A stretch of DNA of 64,000 nucleotides from Marinobacter lipolyticus SM19. GTDB taxonomy: Bacteria > Pseudomonadota > Gammaproteobacteria > Pseudomonadales > Oleiphilaceae. Positions 35,225-45,586 of this stretch are shown here, piece by piece (position 1 is the stretch's first letter; every line of letters begins with the position of its first letter). The position numbers were made by a program, and so were the translations under genes. Location of the stretch: assembly GCF_000397065.2 (NCBI RefSeq), contig NZ_KE007306.1, forward strand, positions 524,398 through 588,397, given 5' to 3'. The notes under the pieces are model-generated. The model saw only the letters and a program-made list of their open reading frames with translations. It had not been told where the DNA came from and did no database searches.

Positions 35225-38200
35225 TTACTCGGAGGCAGCGATCAGACTGGCGTTACCACCGGCGGCGGTGGGATCCACGCACAGGTGGCGCTCAATCACA
35301 AACCGCTCGTCAAGAGTATGTTCCGTGATCAGCGGCAACAGCGCGCCGTCACGTTTCGCCAGTGCCTGACGGTATTCCCCCAGCAGGCACGGCTCGGCAC
35401 AACTCACCACCGCCTGGAAACCACGCGCCATTGCCAGGGCTTCGGGTTCCAACAGTCCCTCAACACCCACGATCGGCAGGCCGGCCTGGACGGCACGGTT
35501 TACGGTGTCCTCCACTCCAGGTGCGATTACGACAACTTTGTTACCCTGGGAAAGCGCCATCGCCGCCTGCTCCAACGCGGTTTGCTTGTCCGGGCCGAGA
35601 CAGAGAACAATGCCACGGGCGTGGTTTGACAGGCGGTTCAGCTCGCCGGTTGGACCAGGCAACTCTTCGACATGGGCATCCAGCGGCTCCGGAGCCTCCC
35701 CGAAAACCGGCTTCATGGCCTCGATTCTGGCCTCCGGAGCCTGCGTATTCATATCGCGCAGCTTACCAATCAGCCCCTCAAGTTTCTTGATATCAACAGG
35801 CCGGGCACCAGCGTCCGCCGGACGTTCAACCGTTACCCCTTTCAGGAAACGACGAACGTACTGCGGACCACCTGCCTTGGGACCGGTCCCCGACAGGCCC
35901 TCGCCACCAAACGGCTGGGAGCCCACAATGGCACCAATCTGATTGCGGTTGACGTAAGTGTTGCCCACCTTGATCCGGCTTGAAATCCGCTCAACACGGC
36001 GATCAACCCGGCTGTGAATACCAAACGTCAGGCCATAGCCCCTGGCGTTGACGGCATCCACCACTTTGTCGATATCCTTCGCAGCAAAGGTGGCCACATG
36101 CAGTACCGGGCCAAAGATCTCTTCTTCCATTTCCTCAATGCCGCTGACCTGGAGCACTGCCGGAGAGACGAACAGCCCCTTGTCGGGAACCGGGAGCTTC
36201 TTCAGCAAGCGACCATTACGCTCGAACTTCTTGCAGTGATCGACAATTTTATTCCTGGCGGTTTCATCAATAACCGGGCCCACATCCGTGGACAACAACC
36301 AGGGATCACCGATACCCAGTTCTTCCATGGCACCGTAGAGCATCGCCAGCAGGTGGTCGGCGATGTCTTTCTGCACGTAGAGCATACGCAGCGCCGAACA
36401 ACGTTGACCCGCACTCTGGAAGGAGGAGGCCAGCACATCCCGCACCACCTGTTCCGGCAGTGCTGTGGAATCCACGATCATGGCGTTAAGACCACCGGTC
36501 TCGGCTACCAGTGGCGCATCCGGGGCCATGGTTTCGGTCATCATCTTGTTGATGCTCTGGGCCGTTGCGGTGGAACCGGTGAAGCACACCCCGGCCACCC
36601 GGGAATCGGCGGTCAGCGCAGCCCCAACGGTCGCGCCCGTGCCGGGCAGCAACTGAATGGCATCGCGGGGTATACCGGCTTCATGCATCAGTTCTACCGC
36701 CCGTGCGGCCAGCAGAGACGTCTGCTCGGCGGGCTTGGCAACCACGGTGTTACCCGCAGCGAGATTGGCCAGAATCTGGCCAGTAAAGATGGCCAGTGGG
36801 AAGTTCCACGGCGAGATACAACACATCACGCCACGGGCATCACCGCTGTCTTTATTACGGATGGCCTCATTGGCGTAGTACTGGGCGAAATCCACTGCTT
36901 CGCGGATCTCGGCAACTGCATCCAGCAGGGACTTGCCGGCCTCACGGGTAGTCAGCGCGAACAGCTCGTAGGCATGCTCTTCATAAAGGTCACCCACCTT
37001 ACGCACTAACGCCGCCCGCTCTTCAACGGGTGTTTTGGACCAGCGGCTGAAAGCAGATGTAGCAGCGGTAATAGCGGTATCCACGTCCGCATCGGAAGCA
37101 TAGGTCACATGTCCGACCAGATCGTCCGGATTGGCGGGATTACGCACCACCTGAACCTCGGTACTGACCACTTCGCCAGCAATCACCGGGCCGCCCTTCC
37201 AGCGATAATCCCGGTAGGCATCGCGACCTTGATCAATCTCTTTCACCGTGACCGGATCAGTGATGTCCCAGCCCTTGGAGTTACGGCGGTGCTCTCCAAA
37301 CAGCTTGAACGGATGCACGATCGCCTTGCTGGAAATGTTGCTGCCCATTTCTTCCACGCTGAGGATCGGGTCCTTGGCGATTTCTTCCGGGGTGATGCGG
37401 GTATCGACAATCTGGTTCACGAACGAACTGTTAGCGCCGTTCTCAAGCAGACGGCGAACCAGATACGCCAGCAGATCCTTGTGGGGGCCAACCGGTGCAT
37501 AAATTCGACACGGAACACCGCTCACTTTCAGCACCTCGTCGTGCAGGGATTCACCCATGCCATGCAAGCGCTGGAATTCATAGCTGTCCACGCCTTTGAC
37601 TTTTGCCAGTTCAAGAATCGAGGAAACTGAGTGGGCGTTATGGGTGGCGAACTGCGGATAGATCCGATCCGCCATGTTCAGTAGTTTGGTGGCACAGGAA
37701 ACAAACGATACATCGCTGCATGCCTTGCGGGTGAACACCGGAAAACCACTCAGACCCATTACCTGGGCACGCTTGATCTCGGCGTCCCAGTAAGCCCCCT
37801 TGACCAGACGAACCATGAAACGGCGATTGTATTTTTCGGCCAAGCCATAGAGCCAGTCCAGCGTGTATGACGCCCGCTTGCCGTAGGCCTGGACCACCAC
37901 GCCGAAACCATCCCAGCCGGCCAGTTCGGGATCGGACACCAGGGCTTCGATCACATCCAGAGACAAATCCAGACGATCCTGTTCCTCGGCGTCAATGTTA
38001 AAGCCCATGTTGGCCGCCGCTGCCTTCCTGACCAGCGTGCGGGCGCGGGGCAGTAACTCGTTCATCACCCGTTCCTTGTTGCCGTACTCGTAACGGGCCA
38101 GCAACGCGGAGAGCTTGACGGAAATCCCCGGATTCTTGCGCACATCCCCTTCGCAGGCCTTGGCAATGCTGCCGATAGCGTTGGAGTAGGATGCAAAATA

Positions 38201-38854
38201 ACGCTTGGCGTCGTCATCGGTGCGGGCGGCTTCGCCCAGCATGTCATAGGAATAGGTGTAGCCCTTGGCCATATACTCTTTGGCTTCGTCCTGGGCTTCA
38301 TCGATGTCGCGGCCCAGCACGAACTGGCGCCCCATTTCCTTCATCGCCTGACCGGCTACGGTACGGATCACTGGTTCACCGAAACGCTTGAGCAGCTTGC
38401 GCAGGGTATCGCCCACTGTGTTGCGCTCCGAATCCCTGAGCAGATTGCTGGTCATCAACAGGGCAACCGTGGCGGTATTGATCAGCGGCGAAGAGGCCCT
38501 ACCAACATGGGCGCCCCAAGCGCCGGAAGTGATTTTGTCTTCAATAAGCTCGTGGATGGTGGTGTTGTCAGGTACACGCAGCAGTGCCTCCGCCAGGCAC
38601 ATCAACGCAACGCCCTCTTTGGTTGTGAGGCCGTATTCCGCCAGGAACTTTTCCATAATGGTGGATTTGGCGTTCTTGCGGACGCTGCGTACCAGGTCGG
38701 CAGCGCGGGCGGAGATAGCCTCCCGCTCTGGCTCGGACAATTGAGCGCCAGCAATCAACTCACGAATCACTTGGTATTCGTCAGCCAGGTAGTAATCACG
38801 AATGGCCTGCCGGCTATCGACAAGTGCGGGAGTCACTGACTGCTGCGGTCTCAT
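35225..38854 (-). CDS. putA: Bifunctional proline dehydrogenase / P5C dehydrogenase
   Basis: A 1209-aa enzyme that oxidises proline to pyrroline-5-carboxylate (FAD) and then to glutamate (NAD). There is an N-terminal helical arm (about 1-140), a PRODH barrel (about 170-480, with [39 protein letters not shown] and RLHGMGE) and an aldehyde dehydrogenase part (about 560-1010) with [10 protein letters not shown], the Glu in [14 protein letters not shown] and catalytic Cys in [13 protein letters not shown]-terminal domain (about 1050-1209) follows, with [11 protein letters not shown] and [14 protein letters not shown]. There is no N-terminal ribbon-helix-helix, so it does not autoregulate. Start has AGAGGG upstream. 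Confidence 0.95.
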   Translation of the reverse strand: MRPQQSVTPALVDSRQAIRDYYLADEYQVIRELIAGAQLSEPEREAISARAADLVRSVRKNAKSTIMEKFLAEYGLTTKEGVALMCLAEALLRVPDNTTIHELIEDKITSGAWGAHVGRASSPLINTATVALLMTSNLLRDSERNTVGDTLRKLLKRFGEPVIRTVAGQAMKEMGRQFVLGRDIDEAQDEAKEYMAKGYTYSYDMLGEAARTDDDAKRYFASYSNAIGSIAKACEGDVRKNPGISVKLSALLARYEYGNKERVMNELLPRARTLVRKAAAANMGFNIDAEEQDRLDLSLDVIEALVSDPELAGWDGFGVVVQAYGKRASYTLDWLYGLAEKYNRRFMVRLVKGAYWDAEIKRAQVMGLSGFPVFTRKACSDVSFVSCATKLLNMADRIYPQFATHNAHSVSSILELAKVKGVDSYEFQRLHGMGESLHDEVLKVSGVPCRIYAPVGPHKDLLAYLVRRLLENGANSSFVNQIVDTRITPEEIAKDPILSVEEMGSNISSKAIVHPFKLFGEHRRNSKGWDITDPVTVKEIDQGRDAYRDYRWKGGPVIAGEVVSTEVQVVRNPANPDDLVGHVTYASDADVDTAITAATSAFSRWSKTPVEERAALVRKVGDLYEEHAYELFALTTREAGKSLLDAVAEIREAVDFAQYYANEAIRNKDSGDARGVMCCISPWNFPLAIFTGQILANLAAGNTVVAKPAEQTSLLAARAVELMHEAGIPRDAIQLLPGTGATVGAALTADSRVAGVCFTGSTATAQSINKMMTETMAPDAPLVAETGGLNAMIVDSTALPEQVVRDVLASSFQSAGQRCSALRMLYVQKDIADHLLAMLYGAMEELGIGDPWLLSTDVGPVIDETARNKIVDHCKKFERNGRLLKKLPVPDKGLFVSPAVLQVSGIEEMEEEIFGPVLHVATFAAKDIDKVVDAVNARGYGLTFGIHSRVDRRVERISSRIKVGNTYVNRNQIGAIVGSQPFGGEGLSGTGPKAGGPQYVRRFLKGVTVERPADAGARPVDIKKLEGLIGKLRDMNTQAPEARIEAMKPVFGEAPEPLDAHVEELPGPTGELNRLSNHARGIVLCLGPDKQTALEQAAMALSQGNKVVVIAPGVEDTVNRAVQAGLPIVGVEGLLEPEALAMARGFQAVVSCAEPCLLGEYRQALAKRDGALLPLITEHTLDERFVIERHLCVDPTAAGGNASLIAASE

Positions 38855-39021
38855 AGTTGTACCCTCTTAGTTGTTTATCTGTCTCGCATTCTACCGAGAT
38901 CAACAAAGACTGTTTCTCTATTAGAACCGCACCTGCTTACCATTTTGTCTTTTTTGTCACTTAAATTTTATTTAATTCCCCACCAAAAAATTAATGCTTA
39001 GACATTTTTCCTGCAAGAGCT

Positions 39022-42000
39022 TCATCGCTCGGTGTTGGAAGCCAACTCCCGAAGTACGCCGTGAGCAACCGAGAAAACTGCACAATCAACCTCGTTGGAA
39101 GCCTGCATATCACCCAGCATTTGTTTCCAGCGCCCCAATAGGGGCTGTTTGTCCTCACGCCAGACCTCCAGCAACTGCTCCGGAGAAAGCTTCCCGGGGG
39201 CCTCGTCAGGCCCTACGGAAAACACGCTGGAGGTGAGATACCGCAGTTTCTGATCGAGCTCATCCCGATAGTGTATTGTAGCCAGCACTTGCCAATGGCC
39301 CCGCGCCCGGAATACCCGCATCTGCCTGTCCAGCCAGGTCAGATTCAGACTTTCTCCCAACCGGAAGTACACCCATGCCACGGACTCAAGAGGCTGGTCC
39401 AACTGCCGGGATATCTCAATCATATCCATCAACCAATAACGGCTCTCAGCAGAAGCACAATAAGCTGCAAGATGCTCCGGCACCTCTTCCTTATGGTACT
39501 CCTCATAACGTTCCTGCCAACGACTTTCCGGGATCACCATCGCCAACCGTTCCGTAGATGCCAACACCTCGGCCAGGGGCTCCTGATAACGCCCCACGCA
39601 GTTGTCCGGATCCAATCCGTGCCAGCGATTTTGCAACAACCAGCGAGTACTTCGTGTTACCAGACGAATCACATCCGCGAACATTTCGGCCTGAACCCGG
39701 GCACTGATCTGACCGTCCAGCGCTTCAATTTCGGTCCATTTGGCATCTACGCCATGGACGCGCAGGGAGATCAGGTAGGCAGCGGCCAAGCGACCGCAGG
39801 CGACCCCGGTGGCATTGCGAATCTTGTCCACCCAGGTAATGCCCATGCGGTTGACGATATCGTTGGCGATCTGGGTCGCGGAGATCTCGGCACGCAACGG
39901 GTGCGTCTCTACAGCATCGGGGAAAGCCTCCCGCAAAGACGCAGGAAAGGCCGAATGAAGCGCCGATGCAAAGCGATGATCGTGAACGATGGGAGCAGTG
40001 AGCAACGCCTGCTTGAGCTCGATCTTGGCGTAGGACACGAGCACCGCAAGCTCCGGACGGGTAAAGCTGGCGGCACGCTCACGCCGGGCCAGTAGCTCAT
40101 CATCGTCGGGCAGGAATTCGAGCGCCCGATCGAGCTTGCCTTCAGTCTCCAGACGTCGCATAAGGCGTTCATATTCATCTGCCGAAGCCACAACACCACT
40201 CTGGGCAAGGCTCAACGTCATGGCCTGCCGGTAATTGTTTGTCAGTACCAGATCGGCCACTTCGGGGGTCATCGCCCGCAGCATCCGGTTGCGTTGGTCC
40301 AGGGTCAGCCGCCCCTGCTGAACCAAATCGTTGAGCAGGATTTTGATATTGACCTCATGGTCCGAGCAATCAACCCCACCGGCATTATCGATAAAGTCAC
40401 TGTTGGCGGCACCGCCAGTTCGGGCAAAACCGATACGACCAAGTTGGGTCACCCCAAGGTTGCCCCCCTCACCCAACACCTTGCAGCGCAACTGGTCGCA
40501 ATTGATCCTTAACCCGTCATTGGATTTATCACCCACGTCTTCGTGGGATTCTTCCCTGGCCTTCACATATGTGCCGATACCGCCGTTCCACAGCATATCC
40601 ACCGGGGCCTTGAGCAGGGCGCTGATCAACTCGTTGGGGGATAACCGGTTGTCCTCCAGGTTGAGCAGTGCGCACATCTGCGGCGAAAGCGGAATCGATT
40701 TCATGGACCGGGAAAATACCCCACCGCCCTCACTTATCAGCCGGACGTCGTAATCAGCCCAGCTCGAGCCGGGCGTCTGAAACAGTCGCTGGCGTTCAGC
40801 AAAGGTAGCACTGGCATCCGGTTCCGGGTCGATAAAAATATGCTGGTGGTTGAACGCACCCACCAGGCGAATACGGTCCGACAGCAGCATGCCGTTACCG
40901 AAGACATCGCCGGCCATATCCCCGATGCCAACCACAGTAAATTCATCCTTCTGGGTATCCAGCCCTTTCTCCAGGAAATGGCGTTTCACCGATTCCCAGG
41001 CACCGCGCGCGGTAATGCCCATTTTCTTGTGGTCGTAGCCTTCACTGCCACCGGAGGCAAACGCATCGCCCAGCCAGAAACCGTACTCCTCCGACAGCCG
41101 GTTGGCGATGTCGGAGAAGGTCGCAGTTCCCTTGTCGGCGGCGACCACCAGGGAGGTATCGTCATCATCATGGCGAACCAGATCTGCCGGGGGGACAACC
41201 ACGCCACCTTCCAGATTGTCCGTCAGATCCAGCAGCCCCCGGATAAAGGTCTGGTAGCAGGCGATGCCTTCCGCCCGCAGGTCCTCGCGGGAACCGTCGC
41301 GAGGCGGCTGCTTGACGATAAAGCCACCTTTGGCTCCAACCGGCACAATAACCGAATTCTTGACCTGCTGGGCCTTGACCAGCCCCAGGATCTCGGTTCG
41401 GTAGTCCTCCACACGATCGGACCAGCGCAGACCACCCCGGGCGACCGGGCCAGCCCGAAGGTGAACACCTTCCACGCGTGGTGAATACACAAACACCTCA
41501 AAGCGTGGGCAGGGCTTGGGGATATCGGGAATAGCGGCAGGATCGAGTTTGAATGACAGGTAGCCTTTGATCTGGCCACCGTGCTGGTGCTGGTAGTAGT
41601 TGGTTCTCAGTGTTGCCTTGATCAGCACATAGAACCGTCTGAGGATGCGGTCGTCATCCAGACTCTCCACGGCTTCCAGAGCGCCAAGGATATCGCTCTC
41701 AATCCTCCCGGCCATCACCTCCCGGGTTTCCGCCGGAATGTCCGGATCAAATCGCGCGTTGAAGTAGACCACCAGCATCGAGGTAATGTTCAGGTGACGC
41801 GCCAGGGTGTCGGCAATAAACGGTTGGCTGAAACCAAAACGTATCTGCTTGATATACCGGGAATACGCCCTCAACAACGCCACTTCGCGCCAGCCCAGCC
41901 CTGCAGCCATGATGAGCTGGTTGAAGTCGTCATTTTCCGCGAAGCCATTCCAGATTTCACGAAACGCTTCCTGCAACAGGGGTTTGGCCTTTTCCAGGTC

Positions 42001-42555
42001 GGCGCCACGGCAATGGGAGTGGCTCTCCACGGTAAAGTCACTGACGCCGAAATGTTCCCCGTCCCGCCGCTGAACCCGATAGGGATGCTCTCCCAGCACA
42101 CGCATCCCCAGGTTCTCGAGGATCGGAATGACATCCGAGAGAATCACCGGGTTGCCCTGGCTATAAAGCTTGAAGTTCAGCTCTCCGTCGGACAATGGCT
42201 GTTTATCGGCTGATGGCTCCACAAGCCGGTAAAAACGCATGGGCACATCAGAACTGACGGCGATGGACTGGATCTGGTGGATGTCGCCAATGGCCTCCGC
42301 CACGGGAAAGCGCGCCCGGTATGCGGAAGGAAAGCCGCCACTGAACATCTGAGCACACAGACCACCGGACGCCTCACCCAGTGACTCAACCAACTGAGCA
42401 TGCAGATCATCGTCCCAGGACTGAGACTCGGTCATCATCTTCGCGACAACTTCCCTCAGGTTCCTCGTGCTGTGGGGATCCGACTCCTGATCCTGGAGAG
42501 CGTCAGCAAGTTGTTCCAGCAAGGTTTGTTGTTGTGATGGGCGGGACTGTGGCAT
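39022..42555 (-). CDS. NAD-dependent glutamate dehydrogenase, large class (short form)
   Basis: A 1177-aa protein of the large bacterial NAD-GDH family that deaminates glutamate to 2-oxoglutarate. Typical motifs: RGGLRWSDRVEDYRTEILGLVKAQQVKNSVIVPVGAKGGFIVK (about 380-422), VGIGDMAGDVFGNGMLLSDRIRLVGAFNHQH (about 545-575) and GEGGNLGVTQLGRIGFARTGG (about 695-715). The usual family length is near 1600 aa, and here about 430 N-terminal residues are missing. The start has GGAG upstream and a divergent regulator 160 bp further on, so the short form looks native. It lies upstream of putA on the same strand and completes proline to 2-oxoglutarate. Confidence 0.87.
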   Translation of the reverse strand: MPQSRPSQQQTLLEQLADALQDQESDPHSTRNLREVVAKMMTESQSWDDDLHAQLVESLGEASGGLCAQMFSGGFPSAYRARFPVAEAIGDIHQIQSIAVSSDVPMRFYRLVEPSADKQPLSDGELNFKLYSQGNPVILSDVIPILENLGMRVLGEHPYRVQRRDGEHFGVSDFTVESHSHCRGADLEKAKPLLQEAFREIWNGFAENDDFNQLIMAAGLGWREVALLRAYSRYIKQIRFGFSQPFIADTLARHLNITSMLVVYFNARFDPDIPAETREVMAGRIESDILGALEAVESLDDDRILRRFYVLIKATLRTNYYQHQHGGQIKGYLSFKLDPAAIPDIPKPCPRFEVFVYSPRVEGVHLRAGPVARGGLRWSDRVEDYRTEILGLVKAQQVKNSVIVPVGAKGGFIVKQPPRDGSREDLRAEGIACYQTFIRGLLDLTDNLEGGVVVPPADLVRHDDDDTSLVVAADKGTATFSDIANRLSEEYGFWLGDAFASGGSEGYDHKKMGITARGAWESVKRHFLEKGLDTQKDEFTVVGIGDMAGDVFGNGMLLSDRIRLVGAFNHQHIFIDPEPDASATFAERQRLFQTPGSSWADYDVRLISEGGGVFSRSMKSIPLSPQMCALLNLEDNRLSPNELISALLKAPVDMLWNGGIGTYVKAREESHEDVGDKSNDGLRINCDQLRCKVLGEGGNLGVTQLGRIGFARTGGAANSDFIDNAGGVDCSDHEVNIKILLNDLVQQGRLTLDQRNRMLRAMTPEVADLVLTNNYRQAMTLSLAQSGVVASADEYERLMRRLETEGKLDRALEFLPDDDELLARRERAASFTRPELAVLVSYAKIELKQALLTAPIVHDHRFASALHSAFPASLREAFPDAVETHPLRAEISATQIANDIVNRMGITWVDKIRNATGVACGRLAAAYLISLRVHGVDAKWTEIEALDGQISARVQAEMFADVIRLVTRSTRWLLQNRWHGLDPDNCVGRYQEPLAEVLASTERLAMVIPESRWQERYEEYHKEEVPEHLAAYCASAESRYWLMDMIEISRQLDQPLESVAWVYFRLGESLNLTWLDRQMRVFRARGHWQVLATIHYRDELDQKLRYLTSSVFSVGPDEAPGKLSPEQLLEVWREDKQPLLGRWKQMLGDMQASNEVDCAVFSVAHGVLRELASNTER

Positions 42556-42646
42556 GGAGCGTCTCCGGGTACATTCAACTGGGTATATGGAATGGAGGAA
42601 GTTCCAGTATACTCAACTCCCCGAAGTCTCATTGACCATATAGTTT

Positions 42647-42664
42647 CAAAATACAGGTATTTTG
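42647..42664. promoter_or_regulatory. Perfect palindrome, candidate Lrp operator
   Basis: CAAAATAC-AG-GTATTTTG, an 8+2+8 perfect inverted repeat, lies in the divergent region between the NAD-GDH start (42555) and the Lrp gene start (42715). A TATATT -10-like hexamer (42667-42672) follows it. It probably binds the adjacent Lrp regulator and affects both promoters. Confidence 0.55.
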
Positions 42665-42714
42665 ATTATATTTTGGTCTTGGTTCAGCCGTTCATCCAGC
42701 CAGGAAACAAAGTT

Positions 42715-43167
42715 ATGGTCGAATTGGATAGAATCGATCACGCCATCATTCGCGAACTTCAGAAGCACGCCCGGATCACCGTGACCGAGCTCGCCTCACG
42801 TGTGGGGCTATCAAAGACACCCTGCCAGGTTCGCATGCGTCGGCTCGAAGAACAGGGCTACATCACCGGCTACACCGCACTGGTTAACCAGACCAAACTC
42901 GGGCAGAGCCATATCGCTTTCGCACAGGTCACTCTGCACGACACCAGCAGCCAGTCCCTGACCGCTTTCAACACAGCCGTGAAGCAGATTTCCGCCGTCG
43001 AGCAATGCCATATGATCGCCGGCAACTTCGACTACCTGCTCAAGGTAAGGACGCGAAACATGGCAGAGTATCGACAGGTACTGGGGGAACAGATCTCGGC
43101 CCTGCCCCATGTGTTGCAAACCAGCACGTTTGTGGTGATGGAGAGCGTCAAGGATGCGGGGCTGTAA
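42715..43167 (+). CDS. Lrp/AsnC family regulator, probable proline/glutamate catabolism regulator
   Basis: A 150-aa regulator with an N-terminal winged HTH (RIDHAIIRELQKHARITVTELASRVGLSKTPCQVRMRRLEEQG, about 6-48) and a C-terminal RAM domain (HIAFAQVTL... and MIAGNFDYLLKVRTRN, about 65-145). The ATG at 42715 follows AGGAAAC. It is divergent from NAD-GDH and putA, as putR-type Lrp genes are with putA in alphaproteobacteria, so control of proline and glutamate use is the likely role. The frame is open back to 42592, but that stretch is AT-rich and non-coding in look. Confidence 0.83.
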   Translation: MVELDRIDHAIIRELQKHARITVTELASRVGLSKTPCQVRMRRLEEQGYITGYTALVNQTKLGQSHIAFAQVTLHDTSSQSLTAFNTAVKQISAVEQCHMIAGNFDYLLKVRTRNMAEYRQVLGEQISALPHVLQTSTFVVMESVKDAGL

Positions 43168-43192
43168 GCGAAAACAACAGCCCCCCATTCAC

Positions 43193-43828
43193 CTATCGAT
43201 AAACGCCACTCGGCCCGATATCCAGATGGGACAGATGGCAGTGGCTGGCATCCAGATCCATGGGAACGCCAGCTTGGGCACTTGTGCTGCCCCTGGCCAC
43301 TTCCGCCACCGCATATTCAAAACCACCAGGCAAATCGATACGCGCCTGATGCTCCTCACCTGAAACCGGATTGATAATAGGCTCCCCGGACGCGTTGATC
43401 ATGTCGGCCACCCGGACACTGGCGCGACGCCCCTCAACATCACAGTCCAGCTGAATCGAACAGAACACCGGATCGTGCATTTTAGTCAACGTACTGGCAA
43501 ATACATTGAAAAACGTGGCCCCGGGCTCTGACGTTTCGCCGGACAGTATCGACATCAGAGCTTCGCGCTGCTCAGGCGTTGCCCGTTCATCGACAAAAGC
43601 CTGGCCCTGCCCGTTACCCTCATGGATGGCTCCCGGCCATTGCAGTGTCATTGCAAATGACAAGCCGTCCAGACGAGTATCGCCAAAATACCCGTCTTCA
43701 ATCCGCACTGCAGCAAATGCCTTGCAGTCCCCATGGGTCGGCCGACCCATGAACTGGCAGGGGCAACCTACCTCACAATTACAGTTTACGAATTCCAATC
43801 CCTTGATGCGCCAATCAACCGTGTTCAT
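43193..43828 (-). CDS. DUF1326 family protein
   Basis: A 211-aa protein with the DUF1326 N-terminus: DWRIKGLEFVNCNCEVGCPCQF, where four Cys form a CxC-x3-CxC cluster near residues 15-23. The central part is beta-rich with a conserved GHFG-like segment, and the C-terminus holds ASHCHLSHLDIGPSG. Such Cys clusters suggest metal or redox chemistry, but the function is unknown. The ATG at 43828 has a GGAG upstream; a longer frame to 43993 is less likely. It is convergent with the Lrp gene. Confidence 0.82.
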   Translation of the reverse strand: MNTVDWRIKGLEFVNCNCEVGCPCQFMGRPTHGDCKAFAAVRIEDGYFGDTRLDGLSFAMTLQWPGAIHEGNGQGQAFVDERATPEQREALMSILSGETSEPGATFFNVFASTLTKMHDPVFCSIQLDCDVEGRRASVRVADMINASGEPIINPVSGEEHQARIDLPGGFEYAVAEVARGSTSAQAGVPMDLDASHCHLSHLDIGPSGVYR

Positions 43829-44054
43829 CTCCGTCACTCCTGTAAGCAACGCAGTGTATGTGGATAAAGGGTAGTTCAGATCAAGGGGCGTCATTAGACG
43901 AATACGAACCCAGAAATGTCCGGATATAATTATCAGCATTACCTGGATCATTCCGCTACATGACAGATTTCGGGACAGAACAATTTTGTGCAATACCCGC
44001 TTTCATTAAGGCGCCAGACTCCTTCGGTCTACCCTCACTGAAAGGAGCTTGTCC

Positions 44055-44648
44055 ATGACCCTGTCCCTGATATTGCCCATGTCCGCATTTGCACTGGCCG
44101 CCTCTATATCGCCGGGCCCGGTCAATCTTGTGTGCCTGAGCAGCGGCACCCGCTATCGCCTGCGCAAAGGATTGTGGTTTGTCACCGGCGCCACCCTGGG
44201 ATTCATTGCTCTCTTCCTCGCCATAGGATTCGGGCTGCATTCGGCACTTGCCTGGATTCCGGGATTTGAACGGTTGCTGACCTGGGCCGGTATCGCGTTT
44301 CTGCTTTACCTGAGCTATCGCCTGGCCGTGGATGATGGACAAATCTCTGAAGAAGCTCCCGACGGGGCACCCGGGTTCTGGACTGGTGCACTTATGCAGT
44401 GGCTCAATCCGAAGGCGTGGCTGGCTTCTGTCTCAGGCATCGGGGCGTACACTTCCGGTGGCGATCTGACCCAACTGACGATCTTTGCCGCCCTGTATCT
44501 ACCGATCTGCTGGCTATCCCTGTCCACCTGGGTGCTGACCGGGCGCTTTCTCCGCCAGCATATCCAGCGCCCTTCACTCTTGCGTGCGGTTAATCGCGCC
44601 TTGGCCGCCTTACTTGCGGCGAGTTGTCTGTACCTGATCCTTGATTAA
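44055..44648 (+). CDS. LysE/RhtB family amino-acid exporter
   Basis: A membrane protein of 197 aa with six hydrophobic helices. The family signature appears early as SISPGPVNLVCLSSGTRYRLRKGLWFVTGATLGF (about 17-50) and later as MQWLNPKAWLAS. It exports an amino acid or homoserine-type compound. The ATG at 44055 has AAGGAG at 8 nt. Its 3' end overlaps the convergent AraC gene by 39 bp, the longest such overlap here; the AraC protein is the likely local regulator. Confidence 0.88.
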   Translation: MTLSLILPMSAFALAASISPGPVNLVCLSSGTRYRLRKGLWFVTGATLGFIALFLAIGFGLHSALAWIPGFERLLTWAGIAFLLYLSYRLAVDDGQISEEAPDGAPGFWTGALMQWLNPKAWLASVSGIGAYTSGGDLTQLTIFAALYLPICWLSLSTWVLTGRFLRQHIQRPSLLRAVNRALAALLAASCLYLILD

Positions 44649-45494
44649 CGGTCGACCGTACTGACCCGGTGTGGCGGCAACCAGGCGCTTGAACACCCGC
44701 TGGAAGTGAGGTTGATCAAAGAACCCCGCGGCCAGGGCGGCGTCGGCGATCGGAGCGCCTTGCTTCAGAGCGCGCTGCCCAAGCTGAATACGGCGGTTGA
44801 TCTGATAGGCGTAGGGCGTCATCCCGAAGTGTTTGCGGAACACCCGCACCAGATGCGAGGGAGACAACGCCACGCGATCCGCCATCCACGTCAGGGACAA
44901 CTCGTCCACGCAGTGATCATCCAGGTACCGGGCAAGCTCCTGAATCGGGCCGGGCGCAGGTGGGAACGGCCCGCCAGACCGCATCGATGGTGCCGAAACC
45001 GACACCATTACCTCAGACAGAAACGTTTCCGTCCGGTCCCGTTTTTGCTGTATCGACACCTGCTCATCCAACAGGCAATCTGCCAGATCCCGGAACCCCA
45101 AAAACAACGGTTCCGACCGGCTGACATCGCAATCCAGGTCCTGCCAGACCGGCTCATCGATCAACCCCAGTCGGAACCGAAGCCTTGCCAGCCATTCGGC
45201 ATTCACATACAGCATCAGGTAGGCCCATGGCTGATTTTCAATGGGGTTGCAGTTGTGCACCCATTCCGGGTTCATGAATACCGATGACCCGGCACCGACC
45301 CGATAGCGCCTATCCACATAGATAAACGTACTCTGACCAGCCGTAATGGCACCCATCGACCACTGGGTGTGGGTATGCGGTGCGTAACACACCTTGCGAC
45401 CATCCTCGACGACCCGAAGTTCGACATGAGGCAGCCGACTGTCGCGCCAGAATATCGGTTGGGGGGTGGATGACCTGCTCATACCGTCACTCAT
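44610..45494 (-). CDS. AraC family regulator with cupin sensor
   Basis: A 294-aa regulator. The N-terminal half is a cupin-type ligand domain with two histidines in CYAPHTHTQWSMG and a HNCNPIE segment (about 35-85). The C-terminal half has two helix-turn-helix motifs (ELSLTWMADRVALSPSHLVRVFRKHFGMTP and PIADAALAAGFFDQPHFQRVFKRL). It overlaps the lysE gene tail-to-tail and probably controls it. The start is an ATG at 45494 or 45482. Confidence 0.85.
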   Translation of the reverse strand: MSDGMSRSSTPQPIFWRDSRLPHVELRVVEDGRKVCYAPHTHTQWSMGAITAGQSTFIYVDRRYRVGAGSSVFMNPEWVHNCNPIENQPWAYLMLYVNAEWLARLRFRLGLIDEPVWQDLDCDVSRSEPLFLGFRDLADCLLDEQVSIQQKRDRTETFLSEVMVSVSAPSMRSGGPFPPAPGPIQELARYLDDHCVDELSLTWMADRVALSPSHLVRVFRKHFGMTPYAYQINRRIQLGQRALKQGAPIADAALAAGFFDQPHFQRVFKRLVAATPGQYGRPLIKDQVQTTRRK

Positions 45495-45586
45495 GTCGGA
45501 TTTGTGGAGATTGGCTCTTGGAGGAATTTCCTACTGCACAGTGCTAGAGTTTAATTGGAACGCCCACAGACACAAGGGAGGTCTCC

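Noticed and set aside
35362-37009. Several long plus-strand frames opposite putA
   Set aside because: They mirror putA codons in GC-rich sequence, with no start signals, and putA has clear motifs on the minus strand.
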